Assembly: GCF_001424195.1 (NCBI RefSeq)
Contig: NZ_LMOO01000008.1
Coordinates: 472,088 to 536,087 of the forward strand
Origin: Cellulomonas sp. Leaf334
Lineage (GTDB): Bacteria > Actinomycetota > Actinomycetes > Actinomycetales > Cellulomonadaceae
Direction of reading: 5' to 3'
DNA: 64,000 nucleotides
Shown here: positions 8,680 to 19,183 of the stretch, in pieces
How the letters are laid out: every line of letters starts with the position of its first letter
Numbering within the stretch: position 1 is the stretch's first letter
The notes under the pieces: model-generated
Seen by the model: only the letters and a program-made list of their open reading frames with translations
What the model was told of the DNA's origin: nothing
The model's database searches: none
Made by a program: the position numbers and the translations under genes

Positions 8680-10227
8680 CTACTCGAGCTGGCCGAGGGC
8701 CCGGCGCTCGACCTCGGCGAGCACGTCGTCGGCCACGTCCGGGCTGACCCGTCCGGCTGCGCGTGCCTCGAGGACGACGGCACGCTCGACCTCGCTCGCC
8801 CGACGCAGCAGCGTCTCCACCTCGTCGTCGTCGCCGGTGTCCTGCTCGTCGCGGTCGCTGCCGCGACGTGCCGTCCCGATCGCGTCCTGCGCCGCGAGAT
8901 AGCCCTGGTACTGCAGCCGCACCGCCCACTGCACGCGGTCGGGCAGGTCGTCGCCGAGCGACCCGTCCAGGGCAGCCAGGACGGCGGACGTCGCCTCACG
9001 TCGCAGGTCCCGACGTTGATCGTCGTCGCCCTCGACCGCGACGCCCAGCCAGCGCACGAGTGGCGCCAGCGTCAGTCCCTGCAGCACCAGGGTGACCAGC
9101 ACGGTCACCAAGGCGACCACGACGATCGAGTCACGGTGCGGGAAGGATGCTCCCAGGGCGAGTGCGGTGGCGACCGTCACCACCCCGCGCATCCCTGCCC
9201 ACGAGACCACCACACCTTCTCGAGGACCCGCGGGGACACCCTCTCGACGCCGCCGCCGTCCGAACAACCAGGTCGAGACGAGCACCCAGCCGAACCGGAC
9301 CAGGACGAGGACGACGCAGGTCCAGCCCGCCAGGGCCAGCGCCGTGCCGCGGTCGGGGTTCGTCCGCAGGATCTCGGTCAGCTCGAACCCGATGAACACG
9401 AAGACGAGACTGGTGATGAAGTCGTCCGCGTACTGCCAGACCGCTCGCCCGAGCAGCCACCCCTCGGAGGTCAGGGACCGGAACGCGAAGGTGCGCAGGT
9501 ACAGGCCGAGGGTGAGGACCGCCAGGACACCCGAACCGTGCAGCTGGTCGGCCGCGAGGTATACCGCGAACGGCATCGCGATCGTCACGGTCGTCTCGGC
9601 CGTCGCGGAGTGCAGCCGGGCCAGGATCCACCGCGTCGCGACCGCCACGACCAGACCGAGACCGACGCCCACCCCGAGCGCCAGCACGAGGCTGACCCCG
9701 ATCTGCCCGGCGGTGACGTGCCCGGCGACGACGCCCGCGACGGCCACGTTGTACAGCACGAGCGCCGTGGCGTCGTTGAACATCCCCTCGCCCTCGAGGA
9801 TGGTCACCAGGCGCCCGGGGAGCCGCATGCGCCGGGCCACCGCGGTCGCGGCGACCGGGTCGGGCGGTGCCACGACGGCACCGAGGACCACGGCCGGCCC
9901 CCAGCCAAGGCCCGCGGCATGGGCGAGCACGGCGACCGCGAACGCGCTCGCCAGGGTCAGACCGACCGCGAGCAGGGCGATCGGGCGTGCGCTCTCGCGG
10001 AACTCCCGGGCGGTCGAGCGTTGGGTCGCGGCGAACAGCAACGGCGGCAGCACCAGCGGCAGGATCAGGTCCGGTTCGACCGAGACCGCCGGCACCCCGG
10101 GAAACAGCGGGACGGCCAGGCCGAAGAGCGTGAGCAGGACCGGATAGGGGATGCGGAGCCGGTTTGCCGCCGGCGTCAGGGCGACGATGCCGGCCACAAG
10201 GATCGCGGCGAGGACGGCGGGAGGCAT
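8680..10227 (-). CDS. Cation/proton antiporter, CPA1 (NhaP-like) family
   Basis: A 515-residue membrane protein. The ATG at 10227 has ACAGGAG five bases upstream, so I reject longer starts. About 12 hydrophobic segments are followed from about residue 400 by a hydrophilic cytoplasmic tail. Family signatures are VAPPDPVAATAVARRMRLP, which holds the ion-binding Asp, and EGEGMFNDATALVLYNVAV. Known relatives exchange Na+ or K+ for protons and serve pH and salt balance. It stands alone, converging on the MFS gene, with a 230-bp gap to the divergent DUF1254 gene. Confidence 0.85.
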   Translation of the reverse strand: MPPAVLAAILVAGIVALTPAANRLRIPYPVLLTLFGLAVPLFPGVPAVSVEPDLILPLVLPPLLFAATQRSTAREFRESARPIALLAVGLTLASAFAVAVLAHAAGLGWGPAVVLGAVVAPPDPVAATAVARRMRLPGRLVTILEGEGMFNDATALVLYNVAVAGVVAGHVTAGQIGVSLVLALGVGVGLGLVVAVATRWILARLHSATAETTVTIAMPFAVYLAADQLHGSGVLAVLTLGLYLRTFAFRSLTSEGWLLGRAVWQYADDFITSLVFVFIGFELTEILRTNPDRGTALALAGWTCVVLVLVRFGWVLVSTWLFGRRRRREGVPAGPREGVVVSWAGMRGVVTVATALALGASFPHRDSIVVVALVTVLVTLVLQGLTLAPLVRWLGVAVEGDDDQRRDLRREATSAVLAALDGSLGDDLPDRVQWAVRLQYQGYLAAQDAIGTARRGSDRDEQDTGDDDEVETLLRRASEVERAVVLEARAAGRVSPDVADDVLAEVERRALGQLE

Positions 10228-10459
10228 CAATGCTCCTGTCCCTGGGCGAGGTTGCCCGGAGGCCACACCCCCGGATCAATCGTTCACCGGATAGTGCCCC
10301 AGGGCCCGGACCCGCACAACGACCCACGACGCGACCCTCCGTCGCGGTGACCAGCACTCGCTGGCAGCCGAGTGTCACGCGCGGCCCCGTGCATCCCCGC
10401 TGGTTCTCGGACAGAGTGGAGACGTCGTCAATGCAAGTCGATCTGAGTGGGGGAAGCGC

Positions 10460-11830
10460 ATGTCGGACGTGGTTGCTGGACCGGTCGCTGGGACGTCGTA
10501 CCCGGAGGCGTACGTGCGAGCGGTCGGTCGTTTCGCGTACGTGTGGGGCTGGCCGATGGTGTCGATGATGAATCGGCGCACGGCATTGACGTCGGTGGAC
10601 GAGCCGGGATTGCGCGGCGGGGTGCTGCCGAACGCCCCGCTGGGGCGGGTGTGCATGATGACCGACTACATCCCGGCCGGTCAGCGGTTCGTGGCGTGCA
10701 CCAACCAGGATGTGCTGTACGGGTTCGGGTTCGGGTCCCTGGACGAGCAGCCTGCCGTGTTCCAGATCCCCGACTTCGGCGACCGGTTCTGGGTGGCTGC
10801 GGCGTGGGACCAGCGGACGGACTCGTTCGCGCAGCTGGGCAAGCAGTACGGGACGAAGCCCGGCTTCTACGCGGTGGTCGGCCCGAACTGGGATGGCGAG
10901 CTGCCCGAGGGCATCACGGGTTCGTTCCGGTCGTCGACTGCGCTGGCGGCGTTCTGCCCGCGGGTGTTCATCGAGGACACGGCCGAGGACCGTGCCGCGG
11001 TGATGGAGCTGCTGCCGCAGGTGACGATCTACCCGCTCGACCAGTTCGACGGGACGATGAAGTCCGACGACTGGGCCAACGTGCCCACCTTCCCCGTGCC
11101 TGAAGCGACGGGCTCCGCGGAGATCCGCTGGGTGGATCCGACGGCGTTCTTCGACCAGCTCCCGGCGGTCCTCGACACGGTCCCGCCGCTGCCGGGCGAG
11201 GAGGCGCTGTACCAGCAGTTCCGGGCCGTGCTGCAGGCCGCGCAGGAGAACCCGGCGGTCAAGGACGCGCTCGTGGCGGTCGCCGTGGAGGCCGAGCAGG
11301 AGATCATCACGCCCCTGCTGCGCTGGGAGTTCAACGGCCCCGCCGCCGGCAACGGTTGGTACTCCCCGAAGAACAACTCCCAGTTCGGCACCGACTACCT
11401 GACCCGCACGGCGCTGGCCCGCTCGAACATGTTCGAGAACGCGCCGCACGAGACGAAGTACCTGTTCACCGACACGGACGTCGAGGGAACCCAGCTCGAC
11501 GGGTCGCACGCCTACACCGTCACGTTCGCCGCCGGCGAGCTGCCCCCGGTGAACGGGTTCTTCTCCGTGACCCTCTACAACGAGCACCACTTCTACTTCG
11601 AGAACGACCTCGGCCGATACTCCCTGGGCACCAAGAACCCGGACCTGCAGCGCGGCGCGGACGGTTCCCTGACGTTCTTCGTCGGCAACGCCAAGCCCGA
11701 GGGGGCACCCGCGAGCAACTGGCTGCCGGCACCGCCGGACAAGTTCTCGCTCTACATCCGCGCGTACTGGCCCCAGCAGACCATCCTCGACGGAACCTGG
11801 CTCCCGCCACGGATCGAACGCGTCGGATGA
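10460..11830 (+). CDS. DUF1254/DUF1214 domain protein
   Basis: A 456-residue protein with a good ribosome site (GGGGGAAG) before the ATG. The N-terminal part (AYVWGWPMVSMMNR, then VACTNQDVLYGFGFGSLDEQPAVF by position 95) is the DUF1254 domain. The C-terminal part (YTVTFAAGELPPVNGFFSVTLY, then GRYSLG, SLTFFV and PPDKFSLYIRAYWP) is DUF1214. Full-length members have this two-domain layout. Their biochemical role is not established, although the family is common in environmental bacteria. No signal peptide is visible, unlike many relatives. It stands alone between the antiporter and a DUF389 gene. Confidence 0.82.
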   Translation: MSDVVAGPVAGTSYPEAYVRAVGRFAYVWGWPMVSMMNRRTALTSVDEPGLRGGVLPNAPLGRVCMMTDYIPAGQRFVACTNQDVLYGFGFGSLDEQPAVFQIPDFGDRFWVAAAWDQRTDSFAQLGKQYGTKPGFYAVVGPNWDGELPEGITGSFRSSTALAAFCPRVFIEDTAEDRAAVMELLPQVTIYPLDQFDGTMKSDDWANVPTFPVPEATGSAEIRWVDPTAFFDQLPAVLDTVPPLPGEEALYQQFRAVLQAAQENPAVKDALVAVAVEAEQEIITPLLRWEFNGPAAGNGWYSPKNNSQFGTDYLTRTALARSNMFENAPHETKYLFTDTDVEGTQLDGSHAYTVTFAAGELPPVNGFFSVTLYNEHHFYFENDLGRYSLGTKNPDLQRGADGSLTFFVGNAKPEGAPASNWLPAPPDKFSLYIRAYWPQQTILDGTWLPPRIERVG

Positions 11831-11880
11831 GAACTCCGACATAGGCCGACCTGCGGCGCCGCGGACGTGCTGCTGCCACG

Positions 11881-12900
11881 ATGCCAGGCATGGCCTCGAA
11901 CCTGATCCGCACCGTGCTTCCCGACTCCCAGCGCCGGAGCGTGCAGGACCTGACTGCCGATCTCGACCTGTCGGCGGGCGACGTGTCGGCGAAGCGGTCG
12001 GCGTTCTGGATCATGCTCGCGCTGAGCGCGGTCATCGCGACCGCGGGTGTGCTGTCCGACTCCACGGCGACGGTCATCGGCGCGATGATCATCGCGCCGC
12101 TGGCCACCCCGATCATGGGCCTGGCACTCGGTCTGGCGAAGGGTCGGCCGCGCGCAGCACTCCAGTCCGTCTGGTTCGTCGTGCGCGGCGTCGTGCTCGT
12201 CGTCGCGGTCGGCGCGCTCTTCTCGCTGCTGGTGCCCACGACCTTCGACCTGCTGGCGAACAGCCAGATCGCGTCACGCACCTCACCGGGGCTGTTGGAC
12301 CTGGTCGCGGCGGTGGCCACGGGGTTCGCGGGCGCGATCGCGCTCGCCCGGCGCGACGTCGCGGCCGTGCTGCCCGGGGTCGCGATCGCGATCTCGTTGG
12401 TCCCGCCGCTGGCGGTCGCGGGCGTCTGCCTGGGGGACGGCGCACCGAGCCTGGCCGGTGGCGCGATGCTGCTGTTCGTCTCGAACGTGGTCGCTCTGGT
12501 ACTGGCGGGCACGCTCGTGTACGCGACCACGGGGTACGGCGTCGCATCGGCAGCCCCGGACGGTCGGTCGCGGCGCCGCACCTACGTGACGATCACCGTC
12601 GTGCTGGCGATCATCGCGATCCCGCTGGCGGGGAACACTGCGTTCACGTACGCGGTTGCTCGCCGGGCCGAGCGGGTCGAACAGGCCACGGACGCGTGGC
12701 TGGCTGTGGTCCCCGGCGCGACCGTCACTCACGTCTCCTACAGCGGTTCGACGCTGGAGATCGACATCCGCACGCCGGGCGACCTGCCGGACACCGACGC
12801 GCTCATGGACGCCCTGGTGGGCACGATTCCCGACGGGACCCCGGTGATCGTCGAGACCAGCCTGGGTGAACGTGTGGACGCCGGCACGATCGGCGGCTGA
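11881..12900 (+). CDS. DUF389 integral membrane protein
   Basis: A 339-residue membrane protein of the DUF389 / TIGR00341 type. The signature SDSTATVIGAMIIAPLATPI followed by MGLALGLAKG is present at about residues 60-90, with about seven helices in the first 270 residues and a soluble C-terminal segment. Family function is unknown. In-frame starts at 11881 and 11890 are equally plausible, since no clear ribosome site precedes either. It converges on the GAP-family gene with about 40 bases between the stops. Confidence 0.78.
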   Translation: MPGMASNLIRTVLPDSQRRSVQDLTADLDLSAGDVSAKRSAFWIMLALSAVIATAGVLSDSTATVIGAMIIAPLATPIMGLALGLAKGRPRAALQSVWFVVRGVVLVVAVGALFSLLVPTTFDLLANSQIASRTSPGLLDLVAAVATGFAGAIALARRDVAAVLPGVAIAISLVPPLAVAGVCLGDGAPSLAGGAMLLFVSNVVALVLAGTLVYATTGYGVASAAPDGRSRRRTYVTITVVLAIIAIPLAGNTAFTYAVARRAERVEQATDAWLAVVPGATVTHVSYSGSTLEIDIRTPGDLPDTDALMDALVGTIPDGTPVIVETSLGERVDAGTIGG

Positions 12901-12942
12901 GCAACCGGCCACGGGTCGCGGTCCGTGCAGCGTGCCCGATCC

Positions 12943-13611
12943 TCAGAATGCAGTGATGGCGTCGCCGATCAGTTTGGCGCCGATGACGGCGAGCAGGACG
13001 GCCATGATGATCGCGTTGTCGCGCACCATCCAGGTTTTGAGCTCCTCCAGCATCCGCGCGGCCCGGGTTCCCATCACCAGGTACAGGACCAGCGGGGCCG
13101 CGACCCCGAGGCTGGCGACGACCGCGAACACCAGGACCGCACCCGTCGTGGCGCTGGTCTCTGTGGTCGCGGCCGCGATCGTCGCGCCACCGGAGACAAG
13201 CAGCAGCAGGTTCTTCGGGTTCACCGCCGAAAGCAGCACCGCCAGCCCGAACGCCCGCGGCGCGGTGAACGTGTCGATGGCCTGCATCCATTTCGGCGTC
13301 GCCGGCTCGAAACCGTCTTTGGGCCGCCCGCGCCATTGCCGCACCGCAACGAGCAGGAGCGCGAGCCCCAGGACGAGCTTGAGGACCGCGGCCCACGTCG
13401 GCGTCGCGTCGCCGTCGGGCGTGGCCGCCCCGGCCAACAGCGCGACCACACCCACGACGACAGCGACGGAGAGCAGCCAGCCGAGCACGAACGCCGTCGC
13501 GTTCACCTTGGCGGACTTGCTGAGCAGCATCAGCACGACGGCAACGATCGGCAGCGGGCTGATCAGGACGCCCACGGCGATCGGGAGGGACTGACCTACT
13601 GCTGCACCCAC
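12943..13611 (-). CDS. GAP-family (Sap-like) membrane protein
   Basis: A 222-residue membrane protein with six hydrophobic segments: LPIAVGVLISPLPIVAVVLML at the start, NPKNLLLLVSGGATIA in the middle and AVLLAVIGAKLIGDAI at the end. The pattern and length fit the GAP family, whose mycobacterial member Sap takes part in sulfolipid export. I placed the start at the GTG at 13611 because GGGGGAG lies seven bases upstream. The longer frame to 13755 adds a hydrophilic, arginine-rich stretch with no ribosome site. Substrate unknown; a LysE-like exporter role is possible. Confidence 0.7.
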   Translation of the reverse strand: MGAAVGQSLPIAVGVLISPLPIVAVVLMLLSKSAKVNATAFVLGWLLSVAVVVGVVALLAGAATPDGDATPTWAAVLKLVLGLALLLVAVRQWRGRPKDGFEPATPKWMQAIDTFTAPRAFGLAVLLSAVNPKNLLLLVSGGATIAAATTETSATTGAVLVFAVVASLGVAAPLVLYLVMGTRAARMLEELKTWMVRDNAIIMAVLLAVIGAKLIGDAITAF

Positions 13612-13782
13612 AAGAACACTCCCCCGACCTCGGTTCCGGAGCGCGGCGAACGGACGCGTTGACGCCGGCACCGTGAGCGTATCGACACGGCTGGTGCCCA
13701 GGCGCGCGACGGGGCGGTAGGGCCGCCACTGGTCACGGCGCTGCACGCTCGCCACGGGTCATCCCGAGTGGAGGTGGTGCCC

Positions 13783-14085
13783 GTGAGCTTGAGTCGGATG
13801 CGCAGCCGCCGTGTTCGGGTACTACTCGGTGATCAGGTACACGAGCTCGGCTGGCTCGACGTGGCGCGACCGGGCCGGTCCCACAACGAGCTCGTGCCCA
13901 ACGACGACGGGACCATCAGCATCTGGTTCGGCGACGAGCGCTGCGCCGGCAAGCCGAACGTGATCGAGGCGACCGAGGGTCAGCGGTTCTACTACGGCAT
14001 CCGGATGTACCGGCCGCTCGACGCGGACGAGACCGTGGCGTACGTCGATCGGTTGCGCACGGCGCCGATCAGCCCGACCGGCTGA
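13783..14085 (+). CDS. Small hypothetical protein
   Basis: A 100-residue protein beginning at GTG 13783, with GGAGG eight bases upstream. It is soluble, starts with a basic stretch (SRMRSRRVRVLL) and has a compact middle (DDGTISIWFGDERCAGKPN) that looks like beta structure. I do not recognise a family. Its stop is 47 bases before the first copy of the 100-bp repeat. Codon use looks like that of real genes here (strong third-position GC), so I take it as coding. Confidence 0.5.
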   Translation: MSLSRMRSRRVRVLLGDQVHELGWLDVARPGRSHNELVPNDDGTISIWFGDERCAGKPNVIEATEGQRFYYGIRMYRPLDADETVAYVDRLRTAPISPTG

Positions 14086-14132
14086 ACCGCTTCCTGAGGC
14101 CGGCCGAACCAGCACGCTCGGGTCTCGCATCT

Positions 14133-14232
14133 GAGGATTCGGACAGGTAGGTGAGACGCGGTCCGTCTCACCTACCTGTCCACCCGCAGGTCACAAGGCC
14201 GAGCACCGGACAGCTCCGCTGAGTTCCTACAA
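14133..14232 (+). repeat. 100-bp intergenic element, copy A
   Basis: The element begins GAGGATTCGGACA and ends GAGTTCCTACAA. It contains a perfect 17-bp inverted repeat, 14141-14157 with 14165-14181, around a 7-base loop. A GGACA recurs at about 14208 near the 3' end. Two further copies, with the same ends, the same order of blocks and nearly the same length, lie at 15456 and 20938 in the same orientation. I do not recognise it as a known riboswitch, REP or insertion element. Confidence 0.85.
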
Positions 14233-14366
14233 CGACGGTCTCGCTCGTGTGGCTTCGCACCAGACTTGTCACTTTCGCGTGAACCTGATCTCATCCGCTG
14301 TGGCCGTAACGCGTCGCCCGTCGGACGAGTCGGCTGAGTTCCGGCCTCCGGCGGCATGATGACGTC

Positions 14367-15314
14367 GTGACGAGAGACGAGCGCGACCGAAAGTCGCTGG
14401 TGCGTCGACGTGAGCTGCTCCCGCTCCCGATGATCCCGTTGCGTGCGACCCGAGGCTGGCTCGCCGAGAGCGCCACGCGGCCGGACCAGGGGACGTGGGA
14501 CTACAGACCGCTCGTGATCGGAACCGGCCCGGGCGACGAGGCCCTCGTGCTGGTGAGAGGTCGTGACCGTGAGGATCGGGTGCTGGTGCACCGCGTCGGT
14601 GGCGCCGCCCCGGCCGTCGTGCTCGAGGGCACCGTGCCGGCGAGCTTCGTGCAGCCGCTGCCGGGTGGCCGGGTCCTGCTCGTGGCCGCCCGCGGCGAGG
14701 CGGGGACGGACAACGCCCAGGTGTGGGACAGCGCTGGGCACCTGGTGGCTTCCGCGTTCGTCGGAGACGCGATCGAGGATGTGCTGACAACGCCAGCAGG
14801 GTCGATCTGGGTCGGGTACTTCGACGAGGCGCGCGACGAGATCGGCATGCGCCAACTCGTCCGGTTCGACGGCACCCTGTGCCCCCAGTGGTGGTACCCG
14901 TACCCCTCGGCGCGTGCCGACCTTCCGAACGTCTTCGACGTCATGGCGCTCAACGTCCACGAAGAGACCGCGCTCTGCTACGCCTACACGGGCTTCGTGC
15001 GGGTGCACTCCGACTCGGTCACCGATCTCGGGCCGCCGGGCGTCCGGGGCGCCCATGCCGTCGTCGTCGACGGTGCTCGAGGCGCGTTCGTCGGCGGCTG
15101 GGGCGTCGAGCACGACCTCGTCACGCCCTTCGCGCTGCGCCCGGGCGGAGGGGTCGACGTCGGCGCGCCGGTCGGTCGTCTGGTGCTGCCCGACGGGCGC
15201 GACTGCGCGAGGCTCCGTCTCACGTCGCGCGGCGCGGAGCTGGCCGTCGTCGACGGCGACAGGAATCGGTACCGGGTGAGTCTCGACGAGCTCCTCGACG
15301 GGCCGCGCTTCTGA
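14367..15314 (+). CDS. Hypothetical beta-rich protein
   Basis: A 315-residue soluble protein starting at GTG 14367. It shows a run of short repeated units of the type 'value, Gly-rich turn, strand', for example SIWVGYFDEARDEIG and GAFVGGWGVEHDLVTPF, which suggests a beta-propeller. There are no catalytic motifs, signal peptide or membrane segment. I do not recognise the family. It lies between copies A and B of the 100-bp element and has no operon partner. Confidence 0.6.
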   Translation: MTRDERDRKSLVRRRELLPLPMIPLRATRGWLAESATRPDQGTWDYRPLVIGTGPGDEALVLVRGRDREDRVLVHRVGGAAPAVVLEGTVPASFVQPLPGGRVLLVAARGEAGTDNAQVWDSAGHLVASAFVGDAIEDVLTTPAGSIWVGYFDEARDEIGMRQLVRFDGTLCPQWWYPYPSARADLPNVFDVMALNVHEETALCYAYTGFVRVHSDSVTDLGPPGVRGAHAVVVDGARGAFVGGWGVEHDLVTPFALRPGGGVDVGAPVGRLVLPDGRDCARLRLTSRGAELAVVDGDRNRYRVSLDELLDGPRF

Positions 15315-15455
15315 TTCCCTGGTCCGAAGGTCGGGAACTGATCGGCCGCTTGGGCTACCGGAAGTTCGAGGACACCAGCGCTGATGCTCGAGGCGTCAGC
15401 TCCACGACCGTCACGGCTGCCGAGGATGATGTACGTACCGCGGGGCACCGCGGCT

Positions 15456-15555
15456 GAGGATTCGGACACCTTGCTGAGACGAATGCCGTCTCACCTACTT
15501 GTCCGATCGCAGGTGAGGGTATTGGGCTCCGGACAGCCCGGGTGAGTTCCTACAA
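15456..15555 (+). repeat. 100-bp intergenic element, copy B
   Basis: Same ends as copy A (GAGGATTCGGACA to GAGTTCCTACAA) and the same length. The hairpin arms are 15464-15480 and 15488-15504. Only their outer and inner parts pair here (GGACA with TGTCC, TGAGAC with GTCTCA); the middle has drifted. A second GGACA lies at 15531-15535. It is 142 bases after the hypothetical gene and 373 bases before the idonate operon. Confidence 0.85.
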
Positions 15556-15927
15556 CTCCGCCCACGTGTGGACAGCTGCTCCTGAGCTGCCCACGGCGTG
15601 GCCCCTTCTCACCGGGTTGTCCCAGGAGGACAGCGCGTCGCGCGTGCGCGATTCTCTTTCGTGGACCGCAAGGGTGCTAGATCCCCACGCCGAGAGCCGA
15701 GAGCCGTACCTCAACCGAAATGTGAGTGCACCCCAGCGTGAGACGCCGCGATCTGTGGGTCACTTCCGGCGGGCGAACCACTCAATAGGGTCCTCACCGG
15801 CAGGGGTGCGCAGGGGCAGCCGACGACTCCCTGCCCGGAATGTCAGGCGACAAGAAGTGTGCGAGGCTCGGCAAGCAGGGCCAGCAGCTCGTCAGAAGCA
15901 CCGGCTTCAATCTGACTTGGAGCTCCG
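15556..15927. promoter_or_regulatory. Leader region of the idonate/gluconate operon
   Basis: There is no gene here. The stretch should hold the promoter of the transporter gene at 15928. An imperfect inverted repeat, GTGGACAGCT at 15568-15577 and AGCTGCCCAC at 15585-15594, is one possible operator or hairpin. No GntR- or LacI-type regulator gene adjoins the operon, so the regulator must be encoded elsewhere. A TTGGAG ribosome site precedes the ATG. Confidence 0.4.
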
Positions 15928-17307
<1,380 letters not shown>

Positions 17308-17310
17308 ACC

Positions 17311-18078
17311 GTGCGCGATCCCTTCGACGTCAGCGGTCGGCTGGCCCTGGTGACCGGGTCCTCACGCGGCCTCGGCCGATCCTTGGCGACCGGCCTCGCA
17401 GATGCCGGAGCACGCGTCGTCCTGCACGGACGGGACCCGGACGCGCTCGCCGCGGCGCAGGCCGAGCTCGTTGCCAGGACCGGCACCGCCCCGGCGACCG
17501 TCGCCTTCGACGTGACCGACCCCGCCGCTGTGGACGCCGCGCTGTCCGAGCTGGTCGCGGAGCACGGGGTGCCGGACATCCTGGTCAACAACGCCGGCAT
17601 CCAGCGCAGGGCGACGTTCGTCGACTTCACCGTGCGCGACTGGGACGACGTCGTCGCGGGCAACCTGTCGAGCGCGTTCTACGTCTCACGCACCATCGCC
17701 CGCGGCATGGCCGAGCGCGGCTCGGGGAAGATCGTCAACATCGCGTCGGTGCAGTCCCAGCTCGCCCGGCAGACCATCGCCCCCTATGCCGCCAGCAAGG
17801 GCGGCCTGGTCATGCTGACCAAGGGCATGGCCGCGGACCTCGCGTCCTCGGGGGTGCAGGTGAACGCCATCTCACCGGGCTACTTCGCCACCGAGATGAA
17901 CCGGGCGCTCGTCGAGGACGAGGCGTTCGACGCGTGGGTCGTGCAGCGCACCCCGGCGCGCCGCTGGGGCCGGGCCGAGGAGCTGGTCGGGACCCTGCTC
18001 TACCTGTGCTCCGACGCGTCGAGCTTCGTCTCGGGGCAGAACATCTTCGTCGACGGCGGCATGACGGCTGTCGTCTGA
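17311..18078 (+). CDS. idnO: Gluconate 5-dehydrogenase-like SDR
   Basis: A 255-residue short-chain dehydrogenase, the usual length. The cofactor loop is TGSSRGLG at about residues 15-22, NNAG follows near 92, the active site is the Ser of NIASVQSQ with YAASK, and the tail is FVDGGMT. In E. coli the matching step is reduction of 5-keto-D-gluconate to D-gluconate by IdnO. The specific call rests on its place between a GntP transporter and an idonate-dehydrogenase-like gene, because SDR sequences alone rarely show substrate. The GTG start lies three bases after the upstream stop. Confidence 0.78.
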   Translation: MRDPFDVSGRLALVTGSSRGLGRSLATGLADAGARVVLHGRDPDALAAAQAELVARTGTAPATVAFDVTDPAAVDAALSELVAEHGVPDILVNNAGIQRRATFVDFTVRDWDDVVAGNLSSAFYVSRTIARGMAERGSGKIVNIASVQSQLARQTIAPYAASKGGLVMLTKGMAADLASSGVQVNAISPGYFATEMNRALVEDEAFDAWVVQRTPARRWGRAEELVGTLLYLCSDASSFVSGQNIFVDGGMTAVV

Positions 18079-18091
18079 CCAGGAGGTCGAC

Positions 18092-19183
18092 ATGAGGGCA
18101 CTGGTCATCAGGGGGAAGCTCGACCTCGTCGACGCCGAGCTGCCGACGCCCGAGCCCGGTCCCGGTGAGGTCCGCCTGCGGATGGCCTACGGCGGCATCT
18201 GCGGATCGGACCTGCACTACTGGGCGCACGGCGCGAACGGGGAGTACGTGCTGCGGGAACCCCTGGTGCCCGGCCACGAGGTCTCCGGCACGGTCGACCT
18301 CGACCCGCGCGGCGACCTTGCGGTCGGTACCCCGGTGGTGGTGCACCCGGCGCGGTTCGGGCTCCCTCAGGCCGGCCTGGAAGACTCTCCGCACCTGTGG
18401 CCCGGCGGCTCCTACCTGGGCAGCGCGGCGACCTGGCCGCACACCCAGGGCGGGATGAGCGAGTACCTCGTCGTGCGGCAGGACATGGTGCGTCCGCTCC
18501 CCGCGGAGCTGCCGCTGCGGCGGGCCGCCCTGGCGGAGCCTCTCGCCGTCGCGCTGCACGCGATGACGGTCGCGGGCGACGTCGCCGGCGCTCGGGTGCT
18601 CGTGTCGGGGTGCGGACCGATTGGCCTGCTCGCGGTCGCGGCCGCCCGGCGGCGCGGGGCCGCCGAGATCGTGGCGGTCGACGTGCTCGCCGGCCCGCTG
18701 TCCCGGGCGGTGGCAGTGGGTGCGGACGCCACCGTTCAGGCGGGCGCCGAGGCCCTGCCGGACGGGGTGTTCGACGTCGTGCTGGAGTGCTCCGGGGTCC
18801 CGGCCGCGATCGGGCCGGCGCTGCGCGGTGCACGACGTCGCGGCGTGGTCGTCCAGGTGGGCATGGTGCCGGACGAGCCGCGACCGGTGAACCTCGCCGC
18901 GCTCGTCTCGCGCGAGCTCCAGCTGCGCGGGACGTTCCGGTTCCACGACGAGATCGACGAGGCGATCCGGATGCTGACGGAAGGTGTCGGCCTGGAGGCG
19001 GTCATCACCCACGAGCTGCCGGCGGACCAAGCCGAGCAGGCGTTCCACACCGCGCAGGACTCCGAGGCGTCCGGCAAGGTGCTGATCCGGCTCTGGCACG
19101 ACGGCGAGCTCGTGGGCGACCGCCGGGGTGACCAGGGGTCCGCACCCGTCGCGGAGCAGGGACGGACGGAGGGCACGGCATGA
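18092..19183 (+). CDS. idnD: L-idonate 5-dehydrogenase-like medium-chain dehydrogenase
   Basis: A 363-residue zinc-type alcohol dehydrogenase with AGGAGGT before the ATG. The catalytic zinc ligands are in place: GGICGSDLHYW (Cys), PGHEVSG (His-Glu) and the later Glu near AEPLAVALHA. The cofactor fold starts VLVSGCGPIGLLAVAAA. The four clustered cysteines of the structural zinc lobe are missing; between VVHPARF and LGSAATWPHTQGG there is no Cys at all. The presumed reaction is L-idonate to 5-ketogluconate. It ends in an Arg/Gly-rich tail of about 25 residues and overlaps the kinase gene by four bases (ATGA). Confidence 0.78.
   Translation: MRALVIRGKLDLVDAELPTPEPGPGEVRLRMAYGGICGSDLHYWAHGANGEYVLREPLVPGHEVSGTVDLDPRGDLAVGTPVVVHPARFGLPQAGLEDSPHLWPGGSYLGSAATWPHTQGGMSEYLVVRQDMVRPLPAELPLRRAALAEPLAVALHAMTVAGDVAGARVLVSGCGPIGLLAVAAARRRGAAEIVAVDVLAGPLSRAVAVGADATVQAGAEALPDGVFDVVLECSGVPAAIGPALRGARRRGVVVQVGMVPDEPRPVNLAALVSRELQLRGTFRFHDEIDEAIRMLTEGVGLEAVITHELPADQAEQAFHTAQDSEASGKVLIRLWHDGELVGDRRGDQGSAPVAEQGRTEGTA

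Noticed and set aside
9131..11842. Minus-strand open frame of about 900 codons spanning the antiporter and DUF1254 genes
   Set aside because: It contains only out-of-frame shadows of both real genes; composition is atypical.
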